Assembly: GCA_033675265.1 (NCBI GenBank)
Contig: JAUJYZ010000885.1
Coordinates: 314,501-378,500 of the forward strand
Reading direction: 5' to 3'
Source: Actinostola sp. cb2023
Lineage: Eukaryota > Cnidaria > Anthozoa > Actiniaria > Actinostolidae
Length of the DNA: 64,000 nt
Below, in pieces: positions 1 to 20,800 of this stretch (positions within the stretch are counted from its first letter, which is position 1; every line of letters begins with the position of its first letter). A program made the translations under genes and the position numbers. The notes below the pieces were generated by a model. It ran no database searches, was not told where the DNA came from, and worked only from the letters and a program-made list of their open reading frames with translations.

Positions 1-2304
1 TATTGACACACCCCCCATACCACTGCCTATTGACACCCCCATACCACTGCCTATTGACACCCCATACCACTGCCATATGCCTATTGACCCCATACCACTG
101 CCTATTGACACCCCCATACCACTATGCCTATTGCCTATTGACACCCCCATACCACTGCCTATTGACACACCCCCATACCACTGCCTATACCACTGCCTAT
201 TGACACCCCCCATACCACTGCCTATTGACACCCCCCCCATACCACTGCCTATTGACACCCCCATACCACTGCCTATACCACTGCCTATTGACACCCCCAT
301 ACCACTGCCTATTGACACCCCCATACCACTGCCTATCGACACCCCCCCTATGACCACTGCCTATACCACTGCCTATTGACACCCCCATACCACTGCCTAC
401 TGCCTATTGACACCCCCCCCATACCACTGCCTATTGACACCCCCATACCACTGCCTACTGCCTTGACACCCCCCCACTGCCTATTGACACCCCCATACCA
501 CTGCCTATTGACACCCCCCATACCACTGCCTGCCTATTGACACCCCCATACTATTGACACCCCCATACCACTGCCTATTGACACCCCCATACCACTGCCT
601 ATTGACACCCCCATACCACTGCCTATTGACACCCCCTGCCTATTGACCCCCATACCCCCCATACCACTGCCTATTGACTGCCTATTGACACCCCCATACC
701 ACTGCCTATTGACACCCCCATACCCTGCCCATACCACTGCCTATTGACACACCCTATTGACATATACCACTGCCTATTGCCTACACCCCCATACCACTGC
801 CTATTGACACCCCCATACCACTGCCTATTGACATACCACCCCCCCATACCACTGCCTATCGACACCCCCATACCACTGCCTATTGACACCCCCATACCAC
901 TGCCTATTGACACCCCCATACCACTGCCTATTGACACCCCCATACCACTGCCTATTGACACCCCCATACCACTGCCTATTGACACACCCCCATACCACTG
1001 CCTATTGACACCCCCCCCCATACCACTGCCTATTGACACCCCCATACCACTGCCTATTGACACCCCCCATACCACTGCCTATTGACACCCCCATACCACT
1101 GCCTATTGACACCCCCATACCACTGCCTATTGACACATACCCCATACCACTGCCTATTGACACCCCCCACTGCCTATTACCACTGCCTGCCTATTGACAC
1201 CCCCATACCACTGCCTATTGACACCCCCATACCACTGCCTATTGACACCCCCCATGACACCCCCATACCACTGCCTATTGACACCCCCATACCACTGCCT
1301 ATTGACACCCCCCCCCTATGACACCACTGCACTGCCTATTGACACCCCCATACCACTGCCTATTGACACCCCCATACCACTGCCTATTGACACCCCCCCA
1401 TACCACTGCCTATTGACACCCCCATACACTGCCTGCCTATTGACTGCCTATTGACACCCCCATACCACTGCCTATTGACACCCCCATACCACTGCCTATT
1501 GACACCCCCATACCACTGCCTATTGACACCCCCATACCACTGCCTATTGACACATACCACCCCATACCACTGCCTATTGACACCCCCATACCACTGCCTA
1601 TTGACGACACCCCCACCCCCACTGCCTATTGACACCCCCCCCCATACCACTGCCTATTGACACACCCCCATACCACTGCCTATTGACACCCCCATACCAC
1701 TGCCTATTGACACCCCCATACCATGCCTATTGACACCCCCCTACTGCCTATGACACCCCCCACCCATGACACCCCCCACTGCCTATTGCCCCCCATACCA
1801 CTGCCTATTGACACCCCCACCCCCATACCCATACCACTGCCTATTGACACCCCCCATACCACCATACCACTGCCTATTGACACCCCCATACCACACCCCC
1901 ATACCACTGCCTATTGACACCCCCATACCCCCCACTATGCCTATTGACACCCCCATACCACTATGACACCCCCATACCACTGCCTATTGACACCCCCATA
2001 CCACTGCCTATTGACACCCCCATACCACCACTGCCTATTGACACCCCCATACCACTGCCTATTGACACCCCCATACCACTGCCTATTGACACCCCCATAC
2101 CACTGCCTATCAACACTGCCCCCCATACCGCCACTGCCTATCAACACCCCCATACCACTGCCTATTGACACCCCCCATACCACTGCCTATCGACACCTCC
2201 ATACCACTGCCTATTGACACACCCCCATACCACTGCCTATCGACACCCCCATACCACTGCCTATTGACACCCCCCCCCATACCACTGCCTATTGACACCC
2301 CCCA
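1..2304. repeat. 24-bp satellite / minisatellite array
   Basis: The stretch is an almost uninterrupted tandem array of a 24-bp unit (TATTGACA, then a run of C, then ATACCACTGCC). Variation is mainly in the length of the C run, with some truncated or fused units. It reaches the left edge, so its full size is unknown. Because 24 is a multiple of three, every frame is open over long stretches (8-residue periodic ORFs), but this is a by-product and not a gene. By position it lies in intron 8 of the minus-strand LRSAM1-like gene. In that gene's pre-mRNA the unit reads with a run of about five G every 24 bases. Confidence 0.97.
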
Positions 2305-2396
2305 TAAAATAGAAATAACTGTCTCAGTCTCAAATACACGATCATACATTGTTTACGTGGAAGATGAGACAGTTTACACATATAAATGAAGTCTAC

Positions 2397-7585
<5,189 letters not shown>

Positions 7586-8039
7586 AGTGTTACGTGATGC
7601 CCTTTAAGTCTTTAAGTTAAGTCATAATCGATGTTTTCATGAGAAAGAGTGACAAATTTAACGACCTTTCTTCGTTTCCTGTCGAAATCAGAAAACTTTA
7701 TTTTTGACAGACCGCAATGACATCTGGGTAAAGATTGCAGAAAATAAAACACAGGAAGCCCGTCGACTTTGGAAAAGATTTCCAGGGGAAAAAACACAGG
7801 TAGCCCAATCAACAACTCGTGTCCCATTTTACAACTTGTTCTTCTTCATTTATAAATATTTTATACAAATCACTGTCAACATCAAAGTTGTTTTTGGTTT
7901 TATTCAACTGATAAGATTTTTGTATGAAAAAGAAAAAGAAAAAAAGTAAGAGAAAGTAAGAGAATAAAGAGTATTGATCCCAGGTCATTGGTTTCCATTT
8001 ACCGAAATAGACTATCTAAATATACACTCGAAAACAATC

Positions 8040-8285
8040 GGTATACACGCTAGCCTAGTGGTACAGGGTACTGTCATACGGCCTAGGATACGACTTTACT
8101 CTCCCTCTTTGACTACTACGCTGATTGAGTGGATAGCGCGGATGATGCCGAAATCCTCGATCGTATTACATACGGTGACTCAGCATTAATACGTCTGGGT
8201 GTATGGGCCAATTTAGTTTAGTGTTTTGCATTCAATTTCCTAAGATGTACTAACTTAGTAGCGCGCGGGTTCGAGTCCCATTTAC
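8040..8285 (+). repeat. Possible tRNA-related SINE remnant
   Basis: The segment holds an A-box-like TAGCCTAGTGGTACAGGG near 8051 and a good pol III B-box match, GGTTCGAGTCC, at 8268-8278. The spacing is far too long for a tRNA gene and no cloverleaf can be drawn. A degenerate tRNA-derived SINE is the most economical reading, but two short motifs are thin evidence. Confidence 0.3.
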
Positions 8286-8519
8286 GTCTATTTCGCCTAC
8301 CATAGTTATGTCATCTGTTGACGTCAGTGTTTCGATCTGTTTTTCACTTTTAATTCTAGTTGCATTTGATATAACAATTTCCTACTTTTAGAATATCAGT
8401 AATAATTGAAATAATCGAGTTGTTCATGAACGTCGTCGATCAGTGAAATGATCCTGCCACGGGACCTTGGGCGAGGTCATCTCATCAATTGTTAGGATAT
8501 GGTAGTGTTTATATAAACT

Positions 8520-8799
<280 letters not shown>

Positions 8800-9076
8800 A
8801 GTTGAGTTCAGAATAAATGAGGTCATTTACATGGGTCTCGACCACCCCACTTTATTCAAAGGTTCATGACAAAAGTTCATTTATTTCCATATATTAATAT
8901 GAATTGCAAATAATAAGTGTAATATTATTACATTGCATTACTATTATTGTTATTATTACACGGACTATTGTACATGTAATTAATACTGAACTGAAAAATC
9001 ATTTTTGGAGGTATTAACAAAGTTCATTATTAACCATGATAAACTGAAGAGATTTGCAGAGTTGTCGGCTTCAATA

Positions 9077-9752
9077 TCACTCAGTATGAAGGATGGTAAT
9101 CTTGCTAACAGTTGCATGCCTATCTCCCATCGTTGCAAATACTCTGTAGTGGTCATCCTTGACTTTACAAGGCCTAAAGCAGCCCCAGGGTCCTTCCCCA
9201 CGGTCTTCATGAGAATCGCCCTTACTTGGTCCACAACAAACAAGGTCAAAACTGCTGTCAGCCTCGGGTTTATTAATGCCCATCTCTGTCCAATCTTGAT
9301 ACATGTTTTTGAACAGTTCTTGGTTAGGATTCATGAGCTTGGAGCTAGTCTGAAGTCAACATCAGACCAACGAAGTTATCGCTGTAGTCAAAATTGAAAG
9401 GACAATCCCAAAGAAAGTGCAAGTTGGTGTTGTGTTGTAACTTGTAGGTAATGACACCGCTCGATCCAGTAGCAGCCCAACTACCAGTGTTGTGGAAAAG
9501 TGCATGATCTTCTGTCTTGGAGCGAAGATATGCTTCGGGAGGAACTTTGACTTTACCCCAGTGAATATACAGCTTTACAAGCTCAATATCATGACTTAGA
9601 GCGTTGGAAATTGTCATCTCGTTACGTCTTCCACCTCCTTCACAAGTCAGACCAAACCAAGTCCATCCCTGAGCATCGAGTGAACTGACTGCTCCTGCAA
9701 CCTTGGCCAACTTGCCTGCATTAGCTGCTACTGCTGCTCCCAATAGAGCCAT
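9077..9752 (-). pseudogene. Actinoporin-like pore-forming protein gene, frame broken
   Basis: The ATG at 9752 opens 135 codons with no signal peptide: a small-residue amphipathic N-terminus (MALLGAAVAANAGKLAKVAG), a beta-sandwich-like middle and an aromatic CPFNFDYSDNF segment, the position and character of the actinoporin lipid-binding cluster. The frame stops at 9345. The family-like C-terminal part continues in the +1 frame to 9077 (AKLMNP-type start region, KGD motif where actinoporins often carry RGD, C-terminus ATVSKITI). Actinoporins bind sphingomyelin and form pores; relatives without a signal peptide occur in several invertebrates. The break is a single-base frame difference near 9345-9350, so this is a pseudogene, an allele or a base-level error. 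There is a good TATA box upstream. The family call is firm for the first half; a functional state is not shown. Confidence 0.7.
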
Positions 9753-9798
9753 AACGGCTTTCAGTTAATGCATTAACTTTGTTGTGAGTTCACCAGGA

Positions 9799-9804
9799 TT
9801 TATA
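9799..9804 (-). promoter_or_regulatory. TATA box of the actinoporin-like gene
   Basis: On the minus strand the sequence reads GAGTATAAATCC, a strong TATA box, about 47 bases upstream of the ATG. Initiation about 25-30 bases downstream would leave a short leader. Just upstream are CGTCAC and GATTGG (inverse CCAAT), the first of many copies in the adjoining minisatellite. Confidence 0.65.
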
Positions 9805-9814
9805 CTCGTCACAA

Positions 9815-10690
9815 GCTACGATTTGATTGGTTCGCCATCTCTTAAAATTTCCCCGTGGTCACGCACCTGATTAATTTTCTTTTCATGGGAGATCCCAGGC
9901 AGCATTTGATTGGTTCGTCACCTCAAAAATTTCCCCGTGTCACGCGAATCAAGGTGTATTTGAATGGTTTCCTGTTTAAAATAAGACAATATTTGATTGG
10001 TTCGCCATCTCTAAAGACTTCCCCGTGTATTTGAATATGGTGCACTTGAATGGTTTCTTGTTTAATTTCCCAGAATATTACGTACCATTTGATTGGTTCG
10101 CCATCTCTAAAGATTTCCCCGTGCATTTGAATATGGTGCACTTGAATGGTTTCTTGTTTAATTTCCCAGAATATTACGTACCATTTGATTGGTTCGCCAT
10201 CTCTAAAGATTTCCCCGTGCATTTGAATATGGTGCACTTGAATGGTTTCTTGTTTAATTTCCCAGAATATTACGTACCATTTGATTGGTTCGTCACCTCT
10301 AAAGATTTCCCCGTGTCACGCGAAGGTGCACTTGAATGGTTTCCTGTTTAATTTCCCAGAATATTACGTACCATTTGATTGGTTCGTCACCTCTAAAGAT
10401 TTCCCCGTGTCACGCGAAGGTGCATTTGAATGGTTTCCTGTTTAATTTCCCAGAATATTACGTACCATTTGATTGGTTCGTCACCTCTAAAGATTTCCCC
10501 GTGTCACGCGAAGGTGCACTTGAATGGTTTCTTGTTTAATATCCCAGAATATTACGTACCATTTGATTGGTTCGTCACATGACTAAAGATTTCCCCGTGT
10601 CACGCGAAGGAACGCGAAGGTGCATTTGAATGGTTTCATATTTGATTGATTCGCCTTCTCTAAATTTCCCCGTGTCACGCAATGGTGTAA
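9815..10690. repeat. About 94-bp minisatellite upstream of the actinoporin-like gene
   Basis: Ten copies of a unit carrying TTTGATTGGTTCG, then CTCTAAAGATTTCCCCGTG, begin near 9819, 9907, 9991, 10087, 10182, 10279, 10373, 10467, 10561 and 10640. The central units (10080-10600) are nearly identical; the outer ones are diverged or shortened. Each contains an inverse CCAAT box and most contain CGTCAC or GTGTCACGCG. The proximal copy merges with the core promoter of the actinoporin-like gene. The short reading frames over it are repeat artefacts. Confidence 0.95.
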
Positions 10691-10816
10691 TTCATTTCCC
10701 AAAATGTGGGTAGAGTGCGCATTGACAGAAGGATGGCAGCGAGTGCACTAATGGAGGGAGTGGGTAGTACACGGGATTGTAGAGGGCATACAGATGGAGT
10801 TGGTACAGGGTGCTCT

Positions 10817-11130
10817 GATGGATGGATGGATGAATGGATGGATGGATGGATGGATGGATGGATGGATGGATGGATGGATGGATGGATGGATGGATGGATG
10901 GATGGATGGATGGATGGATGGATGGATGGATGGATGGATGGATGGATGGATGGATGGATGGATGGATGGATGGATGGATGGATGGATGGATGGATGGATG
11001 GATGGATGGATGGATGGATGGATGGATGGATGGATGGATGGATGGATGGATGGATGGATGGAGTGGTTACAGGGTGCTCTGATGGATGGATGGAGTGGGT
11101 ACAGGGTGCTCTGATGGATGGATGTGGGTA
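10817..11130. repeat. GATG microsatellite with higher-order tail
   Basis: About 60 copies of GATG (10817-11062) are followed by two or three longer units (GAGTGG..ACAGGGTGCTCTGATGGATG). That longer unit also precedes the array at 10798-10818, so the microsatellite appears to have grown inside a tandem duplication. Confidence 0.97.
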
Positions 11131-13791
<2,661 letters not shown>

Positions 13792-16700
13792 ACAGCAAAA
13801 AAGGCTAAGAAAAAGACCTTGATTATTTTCCCGCCCTTTTTGCAAACAGCACGTGCGATCACGCCCCTTCGATGTCCCCATGGACTGATCCGTTATAAAC
13901 TATAAAAGCAAATACATTTTCCTTCCTTACTTGAGTTCAAATACATTAGATATGTGAGTAGTAATTTTAGTAGCGTTGTAATTTAACACAACTGAGACCC
14001 AGTGGAGTCAATAAGCGACACAATTGTGGTTATGAAATGTTTTTAGTTTCTGTGTGTGGTGTGCTATCGTTAACAACATCGGCAAAATACCATGTAAGTG
14101 CCCCAGCTGTTAGATGCTTTGATTGTTTTTAGATATTTATTAAGGTTTTTTTACTCGGAGATAATTGTTATCCTTTTTTCAAGGTTCGATATTGTTGTCA
14201 GTATGAAGTTGAGCTTCGTTACGTCATTGTCACTCGGTGAATTGCAACTTGGAAAGCCATTTAGATGTTTTGCAAAGCCATTCAAATGTTTTGGAAAGCC
14301 ATTCAAATGTTTTCGAAGCCATATTTACTCCCTTTGATTTGGTGAGATCATTTATTCTATTGCGTGTTGAGAAGTGAATATTCTTTTATGTCATAGAAAG
14401 TTCTTCAAGTGCTTATGTTAAGAAGCCAGCTTAGTGTTGACAAAGTGTGCGGTTTTCAAGTCATTTGAGTACTAACGTTAAAAGATGTTTGGAAGCCAGT
14501 TAGGAGTCAGAGACCACATGACACTCTGATCACATAATCCTAGATCTTCTCAGACTAAACATGGAAATCGGTCTGAAGGATAGGACGCCATGAATTCTGC
14601 GTCATTATCTAGATTATCTTTCTCAAACAAAGACTACACTGAATCAGTGTTTTAATTTACTTGTTTTTGTAGCCATTCTGCCACAGCAACATTTTCAAGC
14701 TCTTCGATCCAAATCCTTTTTCCTCAATCTTAAGATTTAAATTATAAAAATCAATCGCTAAGTACTCGCAGTCTTACAGTTTAAGAATTAGTGAAGTACA
14801 AATCCAAAAAGGACTTTAACTTGATTTATTCTTTTATCCTTTTATTTTCTTCGCTTTAAAGCGATCTTTGTGGACGATTCTGCTGTTTTCTTTGATCAAT
14901 TCTTCTCGCATTGAATGAGAGTGTTAATAATGATATTCCGTGATGTTGTCGGTATTTGTATTGTTGTAAGTACTCAAGTAATTAGCAGCCAGGCAGAGAC
15001 AGCATTGATGGAGCCATCAGCGAATCCAACGGGAAATTGGTAAGCGCATTTAGTAGCCACTGAGATATAGCCCGCCATACGTCGATATATTCAAGTTTCA
15101 ATTCACCCAAGAATAGCTAGACTGATTCGCAAGGAATTGTGGAACCAACTTTAATCAAAACTGTATTCATGGTGAAATAAAATAGTCTGTCAAAACATGG
15201 CATTGTTTATGTTTAGTGGATTTTAACTGTTTTAGGGGTAATGTGGGCTATAGCTGCATTAACGCAATCACAAAACAGCAAGCCGTTAATCGAGGAGGAT
15301 TTTCTAAAGACTGAATCAAGCACATTTGTAAATATTCACCCTAGTGACTACAGTGAATGCCAACGTAAATAAAAAACAGAACATAATAGAGAGAGAAATC
15401 AAAGTTCTTCGCTGCTTCTACAAACGGCAAAGCTCGGCTGTTCTATGTGGTCTGACTGTATTGTTGTGTATAGGCGCCATTACAAAATTAGAAGCGCGCG
15501 CATTTTTCGTGAAATTTCTCAATGCTTTTGGTAAATCAATAATTCTTAGTCAGACTTTAAAAAAATCTGTGCACTTTAGTTCAGAGTGCTTTCAATATAA
15601 AATTCCTATAGCTTACGCAAAATGAGAATGTCTCAACTGAGAAATATCATTTTCAAAATATCTGTTCTTGAGTCAGTTGGGGGATATTTTTGGCTAAAGT
15701 ATATATATAAATCCATGCTTGGCATTGAATGTTTTTCAGTCATGATAAGTCATGATACAGCCGATTACACGTATATTAGCGAATGCTATGTAAATGATCT
15801 AAAGCCAATTTCTTGGTCGATTCGTGTGGGCAGCCTTTGGTTCAGATCATTTGAGGTTATCAAACCGAAACCATGACTTTAAAAACTGACATATCAAATT
15901 AAACCCAAGATTACTGCCCGAGGCATATTAAAATTTGGACATCTTTTGCCTTATTTGAATATCTAAAACTAAAGGTATGGTTAGACAGATTGTCCCAGGC
16001 CAATAGTTACAGGGGAATTCTCCAGTGTAGTTATTTCATATTTTGGAGTATTATTAATCAAAAGCGTCATCCTTTTCTGGAAGCGTATGGAACTTATTAT
16101 TGCTTGAAAAGGAATCCTGGTGACAGCGGAATCATTTTAGTGTGAATCTCAACTCTCCGTCATTCACAAAACCTCTTTGAATGCCGTAAATCATTAAATC
16201 GGTTAGCGGGCTTTTTGATTGAGAACTTGGCTGTCAAATAACAGAGCATTCACTTTTGTCTCCGATATTAAAAACGTCAATAGAAACCGCGTTATACGAA
16301 GAATTTCCCGAAATAACAACAGACCTTGATTTATGTGAGCATAAAAGGGTGTATTTTGTGAGAAGAGTTGATTCCATTGTACTAAAGCCCACATGAAAAC
16401 AAGTTTTGAAACAAAGGCTATCTCTAAAACAGCACGAGTGCAGATTAGCTGTAGGCCGCTGTTTTCAAACAAATAAAGTATTATTATGTGAGTAAATCCT
16501 GCTTTATGTTGGCTGAAACTGTTTACATTCAAATCTCTCTGATATCATAGCAAGCTGAAGTAAAAACAATATCTAACCGTTCAATTCTTATTGTATGTTT
16601 TTATCTCTTGATTTCTAGTCGGTTTATTCGTAATATGTCTGTCATATTCAAACGACAATTACTACCACCCAGTTAGAAAAACCTGATCGCTTTTCACTAT

Positions 16701-19686
16701 GAAACCCATTCAGCATAATCGCATTTTTAATTTCAGAAATCAGCCTCGTCCATTATTGCTGTTTGTCATTTTTCTTGTGGACAGCTGCAAACTTAGATCA
16801 TGAACGCGTGTGCGCGCGATAGATATATAGCAAACCATAAACCTATAATTGGATCCGAGTTCAAGAGAATTGCAAGCGAAAGTTGATCCGTTTTGCCCTT
16901 CGGGGAATAACAAACCTGTTTCCTTGTCTGGAAATCTCAAATTTGAACCCCTCCAAAAATCGTTTTTCAAAGTCATTATATTTGCGGACTTTGAAAGTTC
17001 AATTCAGGATTTCTCGCCGCACGTGTGTCTTTTAAGCGTGGGGAGATGTTTTCTGTATTTTTTAACTTCGATAGTTAAGTAAATCAGAAACAATTGATCA
17101 TTATAGAGTGTTCCGGTTCATCTGCTATCTCACACACGAATTGAGAGAGAATTAAGGATTGGCAAAGTGCAAATGTGTCTTGAGGTCGATTTCCGGGCGT
17201 CTTTGGCCGATAGCAGGCTGTATCGGCTCTTTTATTTCAAGAAGACAAGAAAGTCAGAGATAAAGTATTAACACAATTACCACTAAACACCTCAGACTCT
17301 TTAGTCTTTGAAATGACGTCGCAACTTGAAATAAACAGAGTTTTTTCTTACTGAGCTAATATCGTAGAAAAAGTACTTGAATTTAGTAGGTAGAAATGAG
17401 AGATTCTCAGTGATCTCTTGCTAACAGATTGAGCGATTTCTACAGTCAAACTGATCCATTCCTTACACAATGCATTCAATCTGTTCTAATTTAAAGAAAG
17501 CCACAAACAACAGTACTTTGAGTGTCCTCTTTGTTATCTTTAATCGATGGATCTGATTTCCTAGCTTACTATGTTATCATGCAAATTAGCTAAGTATAAG
17601 CGCAAACGGCTCACCGTTTTAATTCGTTCTCCAATCCACAACACTTAACACTCATTTCCGCTTATTGAAATAAAGGAAGACCTACCAGAGATATGTTATT
17701 GGAATCCTAGTCTTGTTACACTAGAAGAAATCTAGAACAACAATAGCTAAGTCGATTTGAAGGTCCTACTGTTATTTGTTGTTGAACTAACGAAACAGTC
17801 AGATCCACCTGTCTTGTGCAGTGATACGTTAACCACGACGGTTGATGCTATTTGATCGATTTTGTTAAAAAACCTCAAAACTTCATCAAATGACTCGCAA
17901 GCAGGCATAGAGGCTATCAGCTTATCACCAGACTTACTGTTCAACGACAGTATTGAATTGAATTTTACCACTATACGCCCTCTGAGATAGTCGCTAAAGG
18001 GTGCTAGGTATCAGATTGGAATCATCGAGCAAGACCCAGTGGAGGCAATATGACATGTCTGTATGGTAACAGAGAAGAGCTATCAGTATAGTTCGTTTCC
18101 AAGTCAAAATATACAAGTCGAGTCGTTGAACTGATTACTAAGCAGCCGACTCTACACAGTAAATTAGGACTTAAACCTACCATGGGTAAGTACGGCTCGA
18201 TGAGTATTGACATCATAGTATACGAGTGTGTTAAACGAAGTTCAACTGAACAAAATACCCAAACTACTATTCTTACGCAGTTGTATATATTACGTGTTTT
18301 TTTTTTACTTCAAGCTGTAACAGTGAAGTCTTTTATTCCTCAGTACTCCTAGATTATAAAAAGCCTCTTTTGATCGCTAAAATGAGCCAACCTGATAGTT
18401 GCCAGTTAATTGTCTTTTGTTGCACCTTTTTCTCTTTTTGTTTGTCGTTGAGCGAATCCAATATTCCCTCAAAGACCCTACTTAAGATACTCAGATCATT
18501 TAATGGGCTAGGATCATTGTCTAACTACGTTGGCAAATTATGTGTTATCCGGAAGCTTTCGGTCAAGTTTTATCTGGCCTATTTTCCACTTACGAGACCC
18601 ATCGTTGGATCATTAACTTTAATCGATCGATGCTTGGCCTCACAAATCGCTTGAACAAAACATTGATGAGTGTTGACAACTGACAGAAGAAATCTGAATG
18701 TCCACAGAAGATTTGACAAAGCATTAACAACACCAATTAGGTCTTCAATCAAAGAGTTTAGTATTCAGTGATTGCATTTTGACATTCATTGTGTTTTGGT
18801 GTTGCACTTGAAGCCCCCAAGAGATCAGTAGAGAAGCACTTTAACCATGTGACGGGGAAGCATCTTTAATAGGTTTCTACACTATAGGATAAACGTCCTA
18901 CAATCGTGGACCACTTTGCGATCACGGAAACGCAAAACACCGGAGCGCTTCAATGTCATTTTTGTTGTTCACAGGACACGAATAGAAAAAGAATTTCAAT
19001 AACAAATGGATACAAAGATATAGTAGAGAGATTTTGGAAATTGTACGATTAAAAACAGAACGACAAAAACATACAAATTCTAATGGCACCGAAGCATGAG
19101 TTCATGGTGTTAGATTGTTAGATTTTGCGCATTCATAATTATTGAATTAAATGCCGAAGATCAATTCTCACTATGTGAATATATCCCAATATTTTTTAAT
19201 GTTATTGAAGAAAAATATGAATTTCAGTTATTAAAAAAACAGTCAATCTTGGGAGAAATTGACCAAAACAAAGAATCAAAGAGATTTATTGAACGTACAA
19301 ACGTAATTCAGTTCAACACGAACAAACTGACAACACGAGAATGCAAAGTACAGAGTATTTACTTGAGCTGAAATCTCTGCAGTTGGTTTGCTGTAAGTCT
19401 TTGCAAGTGTTTGTTTAGTGGAAATGCTTAAATCAAAGCAAAAATACAGAAAATAATAACAATTCATGTTATTTTAATAGTTTAGTAATATTAACAGCTT
19501 TCATCATTTTTGGACAAATGATGATGATGATAAAAATCAGAAAATGATGATGATATAGTTCTAGTAATAAATGGAAACTAGTAATAGTTTAATATTATGA
19601 ACAACCTAACTGATACATAACAATAAGGCTTTATTTATATAAGAAACGTTACATTTTTACATGTTTCGTAACAACTTGACATAGTA
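13792..19686. other. Intergenic, no gene seen
   Basis: No frame with a recognisable product. The only local structure I note is a 21-bp repeat of three units at 14251-14313 (GGAAAGCCATTCAAATGTTTT) and short AT-rich patches. Confidence 0.5.
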
Positions 19687-19754
19687 ATGCAACCATAACC
19701 ACCATGCAACCATAACCACCATGCAACCATAACCACCATGCAACCATAACCATG
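19687..19754. repeat. 17-bp tandem repeat, four units
   Basis: Four copies of ATGCAACCATAACCACC, the last one shortened, with no coding consequence that I can see. Confidence 0.9.
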
Positions 19755-19914
19755 CACTATGTAGCACTCGCGAAGAGCTGTCGTTATTGACAACCAGACC
19801 TGTAATGTGTTGAGTATTTTTATACTAGAAAACCGAGCCAACGTGTACATGTACTGAAGCAGTAATCGGTTTTATTTCACTAACTGAAAGCTTATCATAA
19901 GAGAACTGTTAAGG

Positions 19915-20195
19915 TGCTTAGGCTTGGTGTTTACTGGCGACACAGGCACATGGAATTCTGATCCTTACGCTTATACTTGCATCGAGAGAGTTTTCACAGT
20001 GAAACAAGACCTTTTGCGCTTGCGCTTGTTCCTTGTTCCTTGTGTCAGGCGCGTTTTAACAGTGACATATAAGGCCTTTTGCGCTTGCGCTTATGCTTGC
20101 GTTAGACCAGTTTTCGCGGGCAGTGGAATAAGGCCTCTTGCGCTTATGCTTGTGTTAGGCTAGTTTTCTGCAGTGACATGTGTTTTCGTCGCTAG
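19915..20195. repeat. Interspersed repeat with TTGCGCTT motif
   Basis: Several copies of CTTTTGCGCTTGCGCTTATG-like sequence, ending with GTTTTCGTCGCTAGTG. The reverse complement of this pattern (CACTAGCGACTCGAAC, GCATAAGCGCAAGC) forms the duplicated block at 47368-47685, so both belong to one repeat family of unknown type. Confidence 0.55.
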
Positions 20196-20595
20196 TGCAA
20201 AACAGGCTTCAGTGTCATCAGATGGTCTCGACAAAATCTCACTGCAATGCGAACAAGTTGCGTGATGATGTTGTCACGTAACAACCATATAAAGCTTGAT
20301 ATAGACTGTTATGTGACTGAATAGTATTTGAAGTAGTTTCCTCTGTTTGACTGCTCCTTTGGTCTCCTTTGGCCACGTAATGGGTTCAGTGCTTAGCCCT
20401 AAGAAATGATGTGGATAAACTACATCCAAATCTTCCCCCTGCCTTCCATGACAACTACACTGTCGCTACGCATCAGACTGCGACAGACAGTGTTATTCAG
20501 TTCAGTTCTTTTAACTTAAAAGTTAATAGTTAAAGCAGCTAGGAGAGCCATGTGTGAATGATTAACTGAACACTAGTCTAGCAGTAATCGCACAA

Positions 20596-20800
20596 TAGAG
20601 TCGTTTTCATATGAGTGGGAAGTAGTTACGGACGGTTCGTGCTGTGCAGTGACGATACCGTGCCGTGATCGTGCCGTGTCCAAGCATTCTGATTGGTTGA
20701 GCAATGATTTTGCGCGCTGTGATTGGTTGAATGTCTTCGATTCCGTACCGTGACGGTAACTCCATACCGTAGGTTGCCCACTCATAGGAAAACGACTCTA
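20596..20800. mobile_element. MITE-like element, family 1, copy 2
   Basis: Ends TAGAGTCGTTTTCATATGAG and CTCATAGGAAAACGACTCTA form about 20-bp terminal inverted repeats. The interior CATTCTGATTGGTTGAGCAA and TGATTGGTTGAAT match copies 1 and 3. TA flanks both ends. No coding sequence. Confidence 0.9.

Noticed and set aside
3..2389. Many overlapping ORFs of 60-134 codons on both strands
   Set aside because: They are translations of a 24-bp repeat, which keeps all frames open; the 8-residue periodicity and symmetric minus-strand frames show there is no gene.
8040..8285. tRNA gene
   Set aside because: B-box is good but the A-box is more than 200 bases away and no cloverleaf or anticodon arm can be drawn; kept only as a weak SINE candidate.
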